A stretch of DNA of 64,000 bases, taken from positions 3,348,001 to 3,412,000 of the forward strand of contig NZ_CP091819.1 of assembly GCF_019740355.2 (NCBI RefSeq), in the 5' to 3' direction. This DNA comes from Paracrocinitomix mangrovi. Its GTDB lineage: Bacteria; Bacteroidota; Bacteroidia; Flavobacteriales_D; Crocinitomicaceae. Both the position numbers and the translations under genes were made by a program. Positions 33,652 through 42,004 of the stretch are shown in pieces. Each line of letters opens with the position of its first letter. The first letter of the stretch is position 1. The notes under the pieces are model-generated. The model saw nothing but the letters and a program-made list of their open reading frames with translations. It ran no database searches and was not told the origin of the DNA.

Positions 33652-35506
33652 AAAGTTGTTTTTGATATTGTTCTTTTTCCTGGTAGGTTTTCGCTCCATT
33701 GCAGGGGGAGGTTTGTTGGATATCGTTGTCAACATTGACATTAAAAACCAAACTGTCAAGTCTATTCTCATTACAATCGAAGAAAAAACGGCAGTGAGTT
33801 TTACTTACAGTCCGGATATGATTGATGTGCAAAAAGTCGTCTCCCTCAGCATTCAAAATAAAACGATAAGGCAAGGATTACAAATGATATTTGGAGATGG
33901 GGTCAGGTTCAAAGAAGTCGGCAATCACATCATCCTACTTAAAAATGAAACAAAAGAAGATATCAAGGCTCTCTTAAAAGAGGACCTTGATTACATCTTT
34001 ATAGGGGTTATTACTGATAAGTCTACAGGTAAACCAATCAAAGAAGCAAGTATCTATGAAATTGAAGATAGAAATGCTACCCTTTCTGATGATCTGGGTT
34101 TTTATTCCCTGACCGTTCCTGCAACACATGAGGTTGTGAGTTTGTACATTAAAAAGAAAGGGTACAGAGAGAAGGTAATTGTGCTAAAGGGGGATGGTAA
34201 AGAAAAATTACTGAATGATATTGCGCTTGATCCAATAATGGCAGATGTATCATTGATGACCGGTAAAAGTGTGAGTAGGGTTCCTCAAAATATTAATGAC
34301 AGAGCAATTTCCGGTCAGCTCGTTTCTGATGAAACTTATTTGCACGGTGAAAACCTTGATGAAATTGATGAGACACGCTGGGCACAGGTTTCATTGGTGC
34401 CTTCTGTAAGTATTGGTTCAAATTTATCTACTAATGCCCTTATCAATAATCATTTTTCATTGAATGTCTTAGGTGGATATTCTAAAGGAGTTAAAGGTGT
34501 AGAGATAGGAGGATTGTTTAATCTAAACAAGGAGAATGTTACAGGGTTACAAATTGGAGGTATAGCTAATCTGGTTGGAGGAGATGTGACCGGTTTTCAA
34601 GTTGGAGGACTTGCTAACTTATTACAAGGAAATGCAACAGGTGCGCAAATTGCCGGCATATCCACTATTATGAAAAGAGATTTGAAAGGTCTTCAATTGG
34701 CGGGAGTATCTGCCATTGTAAGGGGAGGATTTGAAGGTGCACAAATTTCAGGAGTAAGTAATATCACATGGAAATCTTCCAGAGGTGCCCAAATTTCAGG
34801 AGTGTTTAATATGGTAAAAGACAGTTTGTATGGTGGACAAATTTCTGGTGTTTCTAACTTTTCAAATGGTGGTGTTAACTTTTTGCAGATTGCGGGTGTT
34901 TCCAATTTTGCCCACAAAAATTATGGCTTGCAAATAGCCTCAATACAAAATTTCACAAGAGAAAATAATGGATTACAAATTGGTTTGTTTAATTCAAGTA
35001 TTAGGGGAAAAGGTGTGGCAATTGGTCTTTTCAATTTTGTAAAAGAGGGATATCATAAAACCGAAATATCCGCTAATGAAATTTTCCCAATCAACGTAAT
35101 ATTCAAAACAGGAACGCAACGACTGTATAATACTTACAATTTTGGCGCAAGATTCGGAAACAAAAGAGCCTATGCAATGGGATTAGGATTTGGTTCATAC
35201 TTTAATCTTACTAAAAATGAGAAACTCAAATTAAGCTTGGATCTTTCTGGTCAATTGGTTTTTGAAAATGATTTTAAGGCGGTTGAATTTGCCCAATTGT
35301 ACAAAGTGTCTACCACAATAGATTATCAATTGGCTAAATGGGTGACGGTATTTGCAGGTCCGTCTTTCAATTTAAATATGCAGCAATTTGCGGATGTAGA
35401 TGGAGCTTATTCTACAGACATTTCTTTTATGCCAATTGCTGATAACTCTTACAGCTGGGGAAGATCAATTTATTGGATTGGTGGACAAGTTGGATTTAGA
35501 TTTTAA
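33644..35506 (+). CDS. STN-domain protein with GxQIxGxxN surface repeats
   Basis: 620 residues. A signal peptide (KKLFLILFFFLVGFRSIAG) is followed by an STN (secretin/TonB N-terminal) domain at about 25-105 ('NQTVKSILITIEEKTAVSFT') and a carboxypeptidase-regulatory-like beta domain at about 118-195. About eleven repeats of 17-22 residues with core G(L/A)QI(A/S/G)G(V/I)(S/A)N occupy 285-465, and a beta-rich C-terminal part (470-620) looks like a membrane barrel. There is no TonB plug. The repeats resemble those of Leptospira-type LA_2272 surface proteins. Its gene overlaps that of the FecR protein, so it should occupy the position a FecA-like receptor normally holds. Confidence 0.83.
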   Translation: MIKKLFLILFFFLVGFRSIAGGGLLDIVVNIDIKNQTVKSILITIEEKTAVSFTYSPDMIDVQKVVSLSIQNKTIRQGLQMIFGDGVRFKEVGNHIILLKNETKEDIKALLKEDLDYIFIGVITDKSTGKPIKEASIYEIEDRNATLSDDLGFYSLTVPATHEVVSLYIKKKGYREKVIVLKGDGKEKLLNDIALDPIMADVSLMTGKSVSRVPQNINDRAISGQLVSDETYLHGENLDEIDETRWAQVSLVPSVSIGSNLSTNALINNHFSLNVLGGYSKGVKGVEIGGLFNLNKENVTGLQIGGIANLVGGDVTGFQVGGLANLLQGNATGAQIAGISTIMKRDLKGLQLAGVSAIVRGGFEGAQISGVSNITWKSSRGAQISGVFNMVKDSLYGGQISGVSNFSNGGVNFLQIAGVSNFAHKNYGLQIASIQNFTRENNGLQIGLFNSSIRGKGVAIGLFNFVKEGYHKTEISANEIFPINVIFKTGTQRLYNTYNFGARFGNKRAYAMGLGFGSYFNLTKNEKLKLSLDLSGQLVFENDFKAVEFAQLYKVSTTIDYQLAKWVTVFAGPSFNLNMQQFADVDGAYSTDISFMPIADNSYSWGRSIYWIGGQVGFRF

Positions 35507-35617
35507 CCCCTATAAATCAGTTAATTGAAATTTTTTTCCAATTTTTTTTCAAAAAAATGCAATAGAATTAAAAGGCTTCGTCTTTATGGTCAAAGAAGTA
35601 ATTTTACAATTGCGTAA

Positions 35618-36154
35618 ATGTCTAAACCGGAACAAAATAACGAAGTAAAACTCAAGTCCTTTTTTAGCGAAGAGTATAAGTCTTTAAAAGCTTATGTCAA
35701 CTCTAAAATCGCTGAAACTACAGACAGAGATGCTGAAGATATTTTGCAAGATGTGGCTTTGAAATTGTTTTCTAGAAACAATACTTCTCCAATTCAAAAT
35801 GTAGCTGGTTTTGTCTACAGTGCTATAAGAAATAGAATTGTGGATATAATGAGGTCCAAAAAACCACAAACTACGCATCAAATTGAATTAGAGAACCATC
35901 CATTTGATTTGATAGAATCTATTGAATTTAATGATGATGAAGCTTATTCTGAAAAGGTTCAGCACGAATTGAAAAAGGCTATTTCTAATCTAAAGCCAAA
36001 GTACAGACAAATAATTATGGCAATAGATTTTGAAGGATATTCTTACAAAGAATTGTCCGAGCAATTTGAAATTCCAATAGGAACTTTAATGTCCAGAAGA
36101 CACCGAGCATTGGCATTACTTCACAAACAATTAGCAAGTAAAAACTTTAAATAA
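35618..36154 (+). CDS. Second ECF sigma factor
   Basis: 178 residues. Region 2 is 'SEEYKSLKAYVNSKIAETTD', 'DAEDILQDVALKLFSRNN' and 'FVYSAIRNRIVDIMRSKKPQ'; region 4 is 'LKPKYRQIIMAIDFEGYSYK' and 'ELSEQFEIPIGTLMSRRHRA'. It is of the ECF type without a C-terminal extension. No FecR gene follows; instead come a small membrane protein (8 bases later) and an HMA-like protein. A -7-like TACAATTG (35605-35612) ends 5 bases before the ATG. An adjacent regulator of this factor could be the membrane protein at 36162 (inference). Confidence 0.9.
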   Translation: MSKPEQNNEVKLKSFFSEEYKSLKAYVNSKIAETTDRDAEDILQDVALKLFSRNNTSPIQNVAGFVYSAIRNRIVDIMRSKKPQTTHQIELENHPFDLIESIEFNDDEAYSEKVQHELKKAISNLKPKYRQIIMAIDFEGYSYKELSEQFEIPIGTLMSRRHRALALLHKQLASKNFK

Positions 36155-36161
36155 AAAGAAA

Positions 36162-36569
36162 ATGGAAGATTTTTTTAAACACAAAATGAGATCTAAAAAC
36201 CCGGCAGTTATCGCCGGAATTGTACTACTGATTATAGTTGCAGTTATTGGTTTTGCAGCCTTGTTTGGCTTTGTTGTAATGTGGTTGTGGAATTGGTTGA
36301 TGCCTGAGATTTTTGGCTTGCCAATCATAACGTTCTGGCAAGGAGTTGGAATTGTAATTCTGTCTAAAATATTGTTTGGTGGCTTTGGTGGCGGCGGAAG
36401 CAAAGGCAAAAAGCATCATAAAGGACACAAAAAACACAATGATGGAAATGATGACTTTTCTAAATGGAAACATTATGGTCAGTTTTGGAAAGAAGAAGGA
36501 GAAGAAGCATTTAAGGCTTATGTGGCAAGAAAAGGAGGTGATGTAAACTTGTCTGCAGAAGAAGAGTAA
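36162..36569 (+). CDS. Two-helix membrane protein with Gly/His-rich loop
   Basis: 135 residues. Two hydrophobic segments (about 16-45 and 52-75) are followed by a Gly-rich stretch (FGGFGGGGSKG), a His/Lys-rich stretch (KKHHKGHKKHND) and an acidic C-terminal helix (FWKEEGEEAFKAYVARKGGD). No family is recognised. The His-rich segment might bind divalent metal. It lies between an ECF sigma gene and an HMA-like gene on one operon, so it may be the membrane sensor or anti-sigma partner (speculative). Confidence 0.65.
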   Translation: MEDFFKHKMRSKNPAVIAGIVLLIIVAVIGFAALFGFVVMWLWNWLMPEIFGLPIITFWQGVGIVILSKILFGGFGGGGSKGKKHHKGHKKHNDGNDDFSKWKHYGQFWKEEGEEAFKAYVARKGGDVNLSAEEE

Positions 36570-36788
36570 ATGAAAATCCTTGTATTTAAAACAAATATCA
36601 ATACTTCTGTTGATCTGGAAATGGTTGATGCTTACTTAAGTGACCATACACTGATAGATGATTGGTCTGTTGATATTGAAGATATAGATAAGGTACTGAG
36701 AGTGGTTTCTTCCTCCCATTTAATTGCAGATGAAATCAACCATTTAATCAATGGTTTGGGTTATCAATGCAGTGAATTATCAACTTAA
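36570..36788 (+). CDS. HMA-like ferredoxin-fold small protein lacking CxxC
   Basis: 72 residues. The order of elements (MKILVFKTNI strand, helix, 'IDDWSVDIEDIDKVLRVVSS' double strand, helix, 'GYQCSELST') resembles the beta-alpha-beta-beta-alpha-beta fold of heavy-metal-associated proteins, but the metal-binding CxxC is absent. Its ATG directly follows the stop of the Gly/His-rich protein gene (TAAATG), so the two are coupled. It may be a non-metal adaptor; the assignment rests on fold-like pattern only. Confidence 0.65.
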   Translation: MKILVFKTNINTSVDLEMVDAYLSDHTLIDDWSVDIEDIDKVLRVVSSSHLIADEINHLINGLGYQCSELST

Positions 36789-36799
36789 TTTTAATTTGT

Positions 36800-36829
36800 A
36801 ATAGGGGTAGTTTTGATTTGGATTGTCTT
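36800..36829 (+). promoter_or_regulatory. ECF-type promoter of the TonB-dependent receptor operon
   Basis: AATAGGGGTA-N13-TTGTCTT, 25 bases before the ATG at 36855. Boxes, spacing and distance to the start codon match the promoter at 31222-31252. Confidence 0.7.
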
Positions 36830-36854
36830 CTAATTGAACTGACAATTAGTAAAG

Positions 36855-39194
36855 ATGAAAACAATCAAAACTATTCTTATAATACTTGCTTTATCAAGCA
36901 CTTATTCCTGGTCGCAATTAACCCAAACAGTCAGGGGAACAATTGTAGACTTTGATACAAAAATTCCAATAATAGGAGCCAAAGTAATCATTGTTGATAC
37001 TGATCCAATTAAAGGGTCTGTTTCTGACATCAATGGAGATTTTAGGTTAGAAGAAGTTCCTGTTGGAAGAATCAATTTAAAAATCACCAGTGTAGGCTAT
37101 CAAGAAATTTATTTGCCTAATGCATTAGTAGAATCTGGCAAAGAAAAAGTACTTCAACTTCAAATGATAGAGGATATTAAAACACTATCAAAAGTTGAGG
37201 TTTCTGCCCAAAAAGACAAATCAGAGTCTATCAATAAAATGGCTACTACTTCTGCCAAAACCTTTACAGTTGAAGAAACAAGTAGATATGCCGGATCTTT
37301 CAATGACCCTGCAAGGATGGCATCCGGATTTGCAGGTGTTACCGGAAATCCTGAAGGGGATAATGATATTGTAGTACGCGGTAATTCACCAAGAGGAATT
37401 TTGTGGAGATTAGAAGGGATTGATATTCCAAATCCTAATCATTTTGCCAATACGGGTGGAACCGGTGGTCCAATTTCAGCATTAAATGGATCAATGTTGG
37501 CTAACTCAGACTTTTTCAGTGGAGCATTTGCTCCTGAATACGGAAATGCCCTTTCTGGTGTGTTTGATGTCAATTTCAGATACGGAAACAATGAAAAAAG
37601 AGAGTACAATTTCTCCATTGGAGCATTAGGTGTTGATGGAACTTTAGAGGGTCCATTTAAAAAAGGATACAGAGGATCTTATTTGGTGAATTATAGATAT
37701 TCTTCAATTGGATTACTTGACAAATTGGGAATCCTTGATTTTGGAGGAATTCCTATTTATCAAGACGCCGCATTCAAAGTGCATCTACCTACCAAAAAAG
37801 CCGGTACTTTCTCATTAATAGGAATGGGTGGAATCAGCCATATTCTGGAATCTTATGCACCCTATGAAGATACTATTTGGACCTATGATTTTGGCGCAAA
37901 CTTGGGAGTAGTTGGATTAAAGCATACTTACATTTTTAATGAAAAGGCTTATCTAAAAAGTTATGTAGCTGCATCTACGTCATCCAACTTTGGAGAAGGA
38001 AGATACATCAGAACGGATAGTTCCTCTTTGTTTGATGCAGAAAAGGATTTGTATAGAGATAATCAACTGAAGGGGCAAACCATCTTTAATTACAAATTGA
38101 ACAAGAAAAACTTGTTTCAAGTGGGAGCTACCTACACTCGTTTCAACTATAGATATTTCTATGAAGATGATTACGACAATCAAGATGGGATAATGAAAAG
38201 ATGGTTGGATGCTGATGGATCAGCAGATATGATTCAATCCTTTGTTAGTTGGAAGTACAGAATCAACCAGGATTTGACAATGGTTTCAGGTGTTCATCAC
38301 ACACAATTCTTTTTAAATAATAGCTATGCAGTTGAACCAAGAGTTGGATTAAAGTACAACATGCATCCAAGACACAGCATCTCATTAGGCGCAGGAATGC
38401 ACAGCAGAATTGAGAGTATTTCAACCTATCTGTACAATGAAATTCAGTCAGATGGATCATACAAAACATTGAATAAAAATCTGGGTCTTTCAAAAAGTGT
38501 ACATACAGTGGCCGGATACAATTTTCAATTGTCTGATAACATGTACATCAAAACTGAATTGTATTACCAGCATTTATACAATTTACCTGTAGCAAATGAC
38601 TCAAGTAGCTATTTCTCTTTGGTAAATTCTTCTGCCGGAATTCCGGATGTAGAACTGGTAAATAAAGGTACTGGAAGAAACTATGGAGTTGAATTGACTT
38701 TAGAGAGATTCTTTAACAACGGATACTATTACCTATTAACCGGATCATTGTACAAGTCTGAATATAAAGCATTGGACGGTATCACCAGAAGTACAAGGTT
38801 TGATGCCGGCTATGCTGCCAACTTATTGTTCGGAAAAGAATGGTCTTTTGGTAAAAAACAAAACAAAGCATTTGCCATCAACTCAAAAGTTTCTTTGATT
38901 GGTGGAAACAGATACACACCGGTAGATTTAGAAGCATCAAAAGATGCAGGATACACCATTTTTCAAACAGATAAAGGATTTTCAGCAAAAGGAGATAATG
39001 TATTTATCTGGAATTTAGGATTGACGTACAGATGTGACATGAAAAGAGCGACACACTCTTTCAAAATTGATGTACAAAATCTTACCAATAATCAGGCACG
39101 CATAAGAGAATGGTATAGCAATACAACTCAGTCTTTAGAGTACGACACGCAGTTGTCCATTATACCAAATGTTGTCTACAGCATCAAGTTTTAA
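36855..39194 (+). CDS. TonB-dependent outer-membrane receptor
   Basis: 779 residues. A signal peptide (ILIILALSSTYSWSQ) is followed by a carboxypeptidase-regulatory-like domain (about 22-115, 'VRGTIVDFDTKIPIIGAKVI'), then a plug ('DNDIVVRGNSPRGILWRLEG', 'GSMLANSDFFSGAFAPEYGN') and a barrel ending in aromatic-terminated strands (NVVYSIKF). It takes up an unknown substrate with TonB energy. There is no SusD partner and no N-terminal STN domain, so it is not itself a signalling receptor; its promoter is shared with the sigma/FecR/STN operon. The gene 18 bases downstream encodes a repeat protein. Confidence 0.9.
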   Translation: MKTIKTILIILALSSTYSWSQLTQTVRGTIVDFDTKIPIIGAKVIIVDTDPIKGSVSDINGDFRLEEVPVGRINLKITSVGYQEIYLPNALVESGKEKVLQLQMIEDIKTLSKVEVSAQKDKSESINKMATTSAKTFTVEETSRYAGSFNDPARMASGFAGVTGNPEGDNDIVVRGNSPRGILWRLEGIDIPNPNHFANTGGTGGPISALNGSMLANSDFFSGAFAPEYGNALSGVFDVNFRYGNNEKREYNFSIGALGVDGTLEGPFKKGYRGSYLVNYRYSSIGLLDKLGILDFGGIPIYQDAAFKVHLPTKKAGTFSLIGMGGISHILESYAPYEDTIWTYDFGANLGVVGLKHTYIFNEKAYLKSYVAASTSSNFGEGRYIRTDSSSLFDAEKDLYRDNQLKGQTIFNYKLNKKNLFQVGATYTRFNYRYFYEDDYDNQDGIMKRWLDADGSADMIQSFVSWKYRINQDLTMVSGVHHTQFFLNNSYAVEPRVGLKYNMHPRHSISLGAGMHSRIESISTYLYNEIQSDGSYKTLNKNLGLSKSVHTVAGYNFQLSDNMYIKTELYYQHLYNLPVANDSSSYFSLVNSSAGIPDVELVNKGTGRNYGVELTLERFFNNGYYYLLTGSLYKSEYKALDGITRSTRFDAGYAANLLFGKEWSFGKKQNKAFAINSKVSLIGGNRYTPVDLEASKDAGYTIFQTDKGFSAKGDNVFIWNLGLTYRCDMKRATHSFKIDVQNLTNNQARIREWYSNTTQSLEYDTQLSIIPNVVYSIKF

Positions 39195-39211
39195 TCATTA
39201 ATAAAGTAATC

Positions 39212-40369
39212 ATGAAAAAGATCATAATTTTTATCATCATGTATGTAATGGCTTTGGCTGCCATTGCACAAGAAGACAGTACAATGGTACGTCCGGCACA
39301 AGTCACATTTTTTTACCCTTTGGGAACCAATGGAACTTCAACAGCCTACACCAATAACTTTTCATTCAACATTTTGTATGGAGTAAATAATGGCGTAAAT
39401 GGAGCTGAAATTGGAGGTTTAGTGAATTCTAATTTGGGTCATGTTAATGGATTACAAATCGCCGGATTGGCCAATATGAATGCTAAAGCAGCTAACGGAA
39501 TGTTGATTGCGGGAATTGGGAATTTTGTAAAAGACACCAGTAACTCATTGGCCTTTGCCGGAATTTCAAATGTGATAGGAGGGAATGCTTTTGGAGCTCA
39601 TGTTGCCGGAATTTCCAATACAGTTAACGGAGACTTTTTAGGAGGTCAAGTAAGCGGAATTGTAAATGTGGTGAATGGAAATACTAACGGAATTCAGGTA
39701 GCCGGAATTACAAATGTTTCAGCAGGTGATATGCAAGGAGGACAAGTATCCGGCATCTCAAATATTGTAAAAGGGGATTTAAGTGGCGCCCAAATTGGTT
39801 TAATAAACAGAGCTGCAAATGTTAAAGGATTTCAGTTGGGATTGATCAATATCGCCGATTCTGTTTCAGGTGGTGTTCCACTTGGTTTGTTCAGCTTCGT
39901 AAAAAAAGGTTATCACTCTCTTGAATTGGAAGTAGGTGAGGCCATTTATGCCAATGCGAATTTTAAAATGGGAGTTGACAGATTATATACGATTTATAAG
40001 TTTGGTTATACCATGAATGGCGCAAATCAATACTGGTCGTATGGGTTGGGTTTGGGTTCTAAAATTAACGTGGCCAAAAATCTGGATATGTCTTTTGATT
40101 TGACAGGAAATCACATTGTTAAGCAAACGTTCAATCCTAATGTTGATTTGTTGGCAAAATTTGATCTGAAATTGAGATATAACATTGGTAAACATTTCAC
40201 AGTATTTGCAGGGCCTTCAGTCAATGGATATTTTTCAGAACATGACATAGACACTGAAACATCTGCACTTAAAGTTCCATATTCAATTCATACCTGGAAT
40301 TGGTGGAATGATGAAGGACAGTCTTATTTGTGGATAGGAGGAAATGCCGGAGTAGCGGTCAACTTTTAA
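39212..40369 (+). CDS. Surface-repeat protein, paralogue of the STN-protein C-terminus
   Basis: 385 residues. A signal peptide (IIIFIIMYVMALAAIAQ) precedes about eleven repeats with core GxQ(I/V)(A/S)GI(S/T)N (about 66-215) and a conserved C-terminal beta region. The block 'GLFSFVKKGYHSLELEVGEA' followed by a 'FKMGVDRLYTIYKFG' segment matches the STN protein at 35022-35155. It lacks the STN and carboxypeptidase-like domains. It is co-transcribed with the TonB-dependent receptor behind the shared ECF-type promoter. It is predicted to be an outer-membrane or surface beta-structure; ligand unknown. Confidence 0.82.
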   Translation: MKKIIIFIIMYVMALAAIAQEDSTMVRPAQVTFFYPLGTNGTSTAYTNNFSFNILYGVNNGVNGAEIGGLVNSNLGHVNGLQIAGLANMNAKAANGMLIAGIGNFVKDTSNSLAFAGISNVIGGNAFGAHVAGISNTVNGDFLGGQVSGIVNVVNGNTNGIQVAGITNVSAGDMQGGQVSGISNIVKGDLSGAQIGLINRAANVKGFQLGLINIADSVSGGVPLGLFSFVKKGYHSLELEVGEAIYANANFKMGVDRLYTIYKFGYTMNGANQYWSYGLGLGSKINVAKNLDMSFDLTGNHIVKQTFNPNVDLLAKFDLKLRYNIGKHFTVFAGPSVNGYFSEHDIDTETSALKVPYSIHTWNWWNDEGQSYLWIGGNAGVAVNF

Positions 40370-40389
40370 ATCTTTTTTACGTCATATGC

Positions 40390-40414
40390 AATGGGTCACT
40401 TTAAGTGACCCATT
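40390..40414 (+). terminator. Hairpin terminator after the repeat-protein gene
   Basis: Stem AATGGGTCAC / GTGACCCATT with loop TTTAA, followed by AATTTATTTT. It closes the receptor/repeat operon. Confidence 0.72.
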
Positions 40415-40426
40415 AATTTATTTTAC

Positions 40427-42001
40427 ATGACTACTACAATCCAATTCCGATTTTTCGGACTCATTTTCTTTATGCTATTTTTTAAGCTGGATATTTCAGC
40501 ACAACAGTTGAGTATTTCCATTCAAAACAATGATACAATTAACACAACTTATGCAGGAATAGATGATGCCGATAGTTTATATTATGCCGGCTATACTATT
40601 GTGAATCCCAGCAATAATCACCGAAAAATGGTTCAAATTTTTCAATTTGATACAACCGGAGTTTTAACGCAGGCTTTTGAATCTTCAGCTTTAGACCCTA
40701 ATTACTCAATTAGTTTGATTACAATGATGGCTGAGAATGATGGTTCGGTACTGGTAGTAGGAGAGTATAATCCGAATAACAGTACTCCTTATAAACCTGT
40801 AGTATTTAAGTTAAGCGAAAACGGTTCAGTTCTGTGGGCGAAAGTGATTGATTTGGCAGGAATATTTCAACCGAAATTAGCGAAATTGGGAGACGGAACA
40901 ACATTGTTTACTTTTAAATATAATGATGGTTCTCAGCACAAATATTTTTGTAAAATAGACCAAAATGGAAGCTTTAGTGATTTTTATTTTTTGAATTTAC
41001 ACTGGTTAAATCCAATTAAAATTTTGCCAAATTCAAGCAGTTTTGATATCCTTTTCCATGAAGGAACATTTGCTAATATTGAGAATGATTTTTCTCAAAT
41101 AAACTGGCAAAAAAAATACCATTCAGAAATTGGGATTAATTTCAGTCGTACCCAAAACGGAGATTATATTTTTTTTACAACAAAAACTGCATTTCCGGGA
41201 TATATGAATGTATTTAGAACAGATGATTCAGGAAATTTAATTTGGGCTAAATATATTGAAGCGTGGGAAGGTCAAATTCAAATTCAAACCTCAATTTTTG
41301 ATATTGTAGGTATAAACTATATCCAGGAAAACGAATTTGGTAATATCGTAGCGAGTGCCAATAGCGAGGGTGGGTTAAATGGATCTTTAAAAGTTGAAAT
41401 AGATCAAAACGGAAATGTTTTAAAGGTTTCCAAATCAACTTCTTATAAAGAAGTATTTGAAATTTTAGATGATAAATTTTTGATAAAGTCTGGATTGGAG
41501 AGTTTTGCATCTGTGAATACAGGGGATATAATTTTTGAAAAAAGAAGGATTGAAGATGTATTCCCATGTGATATAGAGATGTCATACTTTACAGTGGAAA
41601 GTTCAGATTCGCTGTTGTCATTAGATTCTCTTGAGTTAACACCATCATCCATGTTTAATGTGTTAGATGTTGATTTGGTATCAAGTGCTTTTTCACCATT
41701 GGTTAGTGATGGATGTGATTTGACAAGTCTAAATTCCAATACTTTTGACCTTGAACTAGATGATATAAAAGTTTATCCTAATCCTGTAAAAAGAAATATA
41801 TATATTGAATTATCTGACATTACTGATATAAATGATTTTGTAGTGTATGATTCACAAGGCAAAAAAATTCAGCTTTCATATCAGTTAACAGAGGGGGTAA
41901 TTGTTTCAGATTTATCTCACTTATCTAATGGATTATATGTTTTAGAAATTACGCTAAAAAATAATGAATTAGTCAGAAGAAAAATTGTGATTCAGAATTG
42001 A
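40427..42001 (+). CDS. Secreted protein with T9SS type A sorting domain
   Basis: 524 residues. A signal peptide (FFGLIFFMLFFKLDISAQ) is followed by a beta-rich region with repeated 'DxxGxxxWAK'-like segments ('LSENGSVLWAKVIDLAG', 'DDSGNLIWAKYIEAWEG'), as in PQQ-like beta-propeller proteins. The C-terminal sorting domain is 'DDIKVYPNPVKRNIYIELSD', ending 'NGLYVLEITLKNNELVRRKI'. It is predicted to be surface-exposed. Its gene converges with that of the response regulator, 3 bases between stops. Function unknown. Confidence 0.86.
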   Translation: MTTTIQFRFFGLIFFMLFFKLDISAQQLSISIQNNDTINTTYAGIDDADSLYYAGYTIVNPSNNHRKMVQIFQFDTTGVLTQAFESSALDPNYSISLITMMAENDGSVLVVGEYNPNNSTPYKPVVFKLSENGSVLWAKVIDLAGIFQPKLAKLGDGTTLFTFKYNDGSQHKYFCKIDQNGSFSDFYFLNLHWLNPIKILPNSSSFDILFHEGTFANIENDFSQINWQKKYHSEIGINFSRTQNGDYIFFTTKTAFPGYMNVFRTDDSGNLIWAKYIEAWEGQIQIQTSIFDIVGINYIQENEFGNIVASANSEGGLNGSLKVEIDQNGNVLKVSKSTSYKEVFEILDDKFLIKSGLESFASVNTGDIIFEKRRIEDVFPCDIEMSYFTVESSDSLLSLDSLELTPSSMFNVLDVDLVSSAFSPLVSDGCDLTSLNSNTFDLELDDIKVYPNPVKRNIYIELSDITDINDFVVYDSQGKKIQLSYQLTEGVIVSDLSHLSNGLYVLEITLKNNELVRRKIVIQN

Positions 42002-42004
42002 TTC

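Noticed and set aside
33524-33874. 116-aa minus-strand frame across the FecR/STN junction
   Set aside because: Shadow of two strongly supported genes; no family resemblance.
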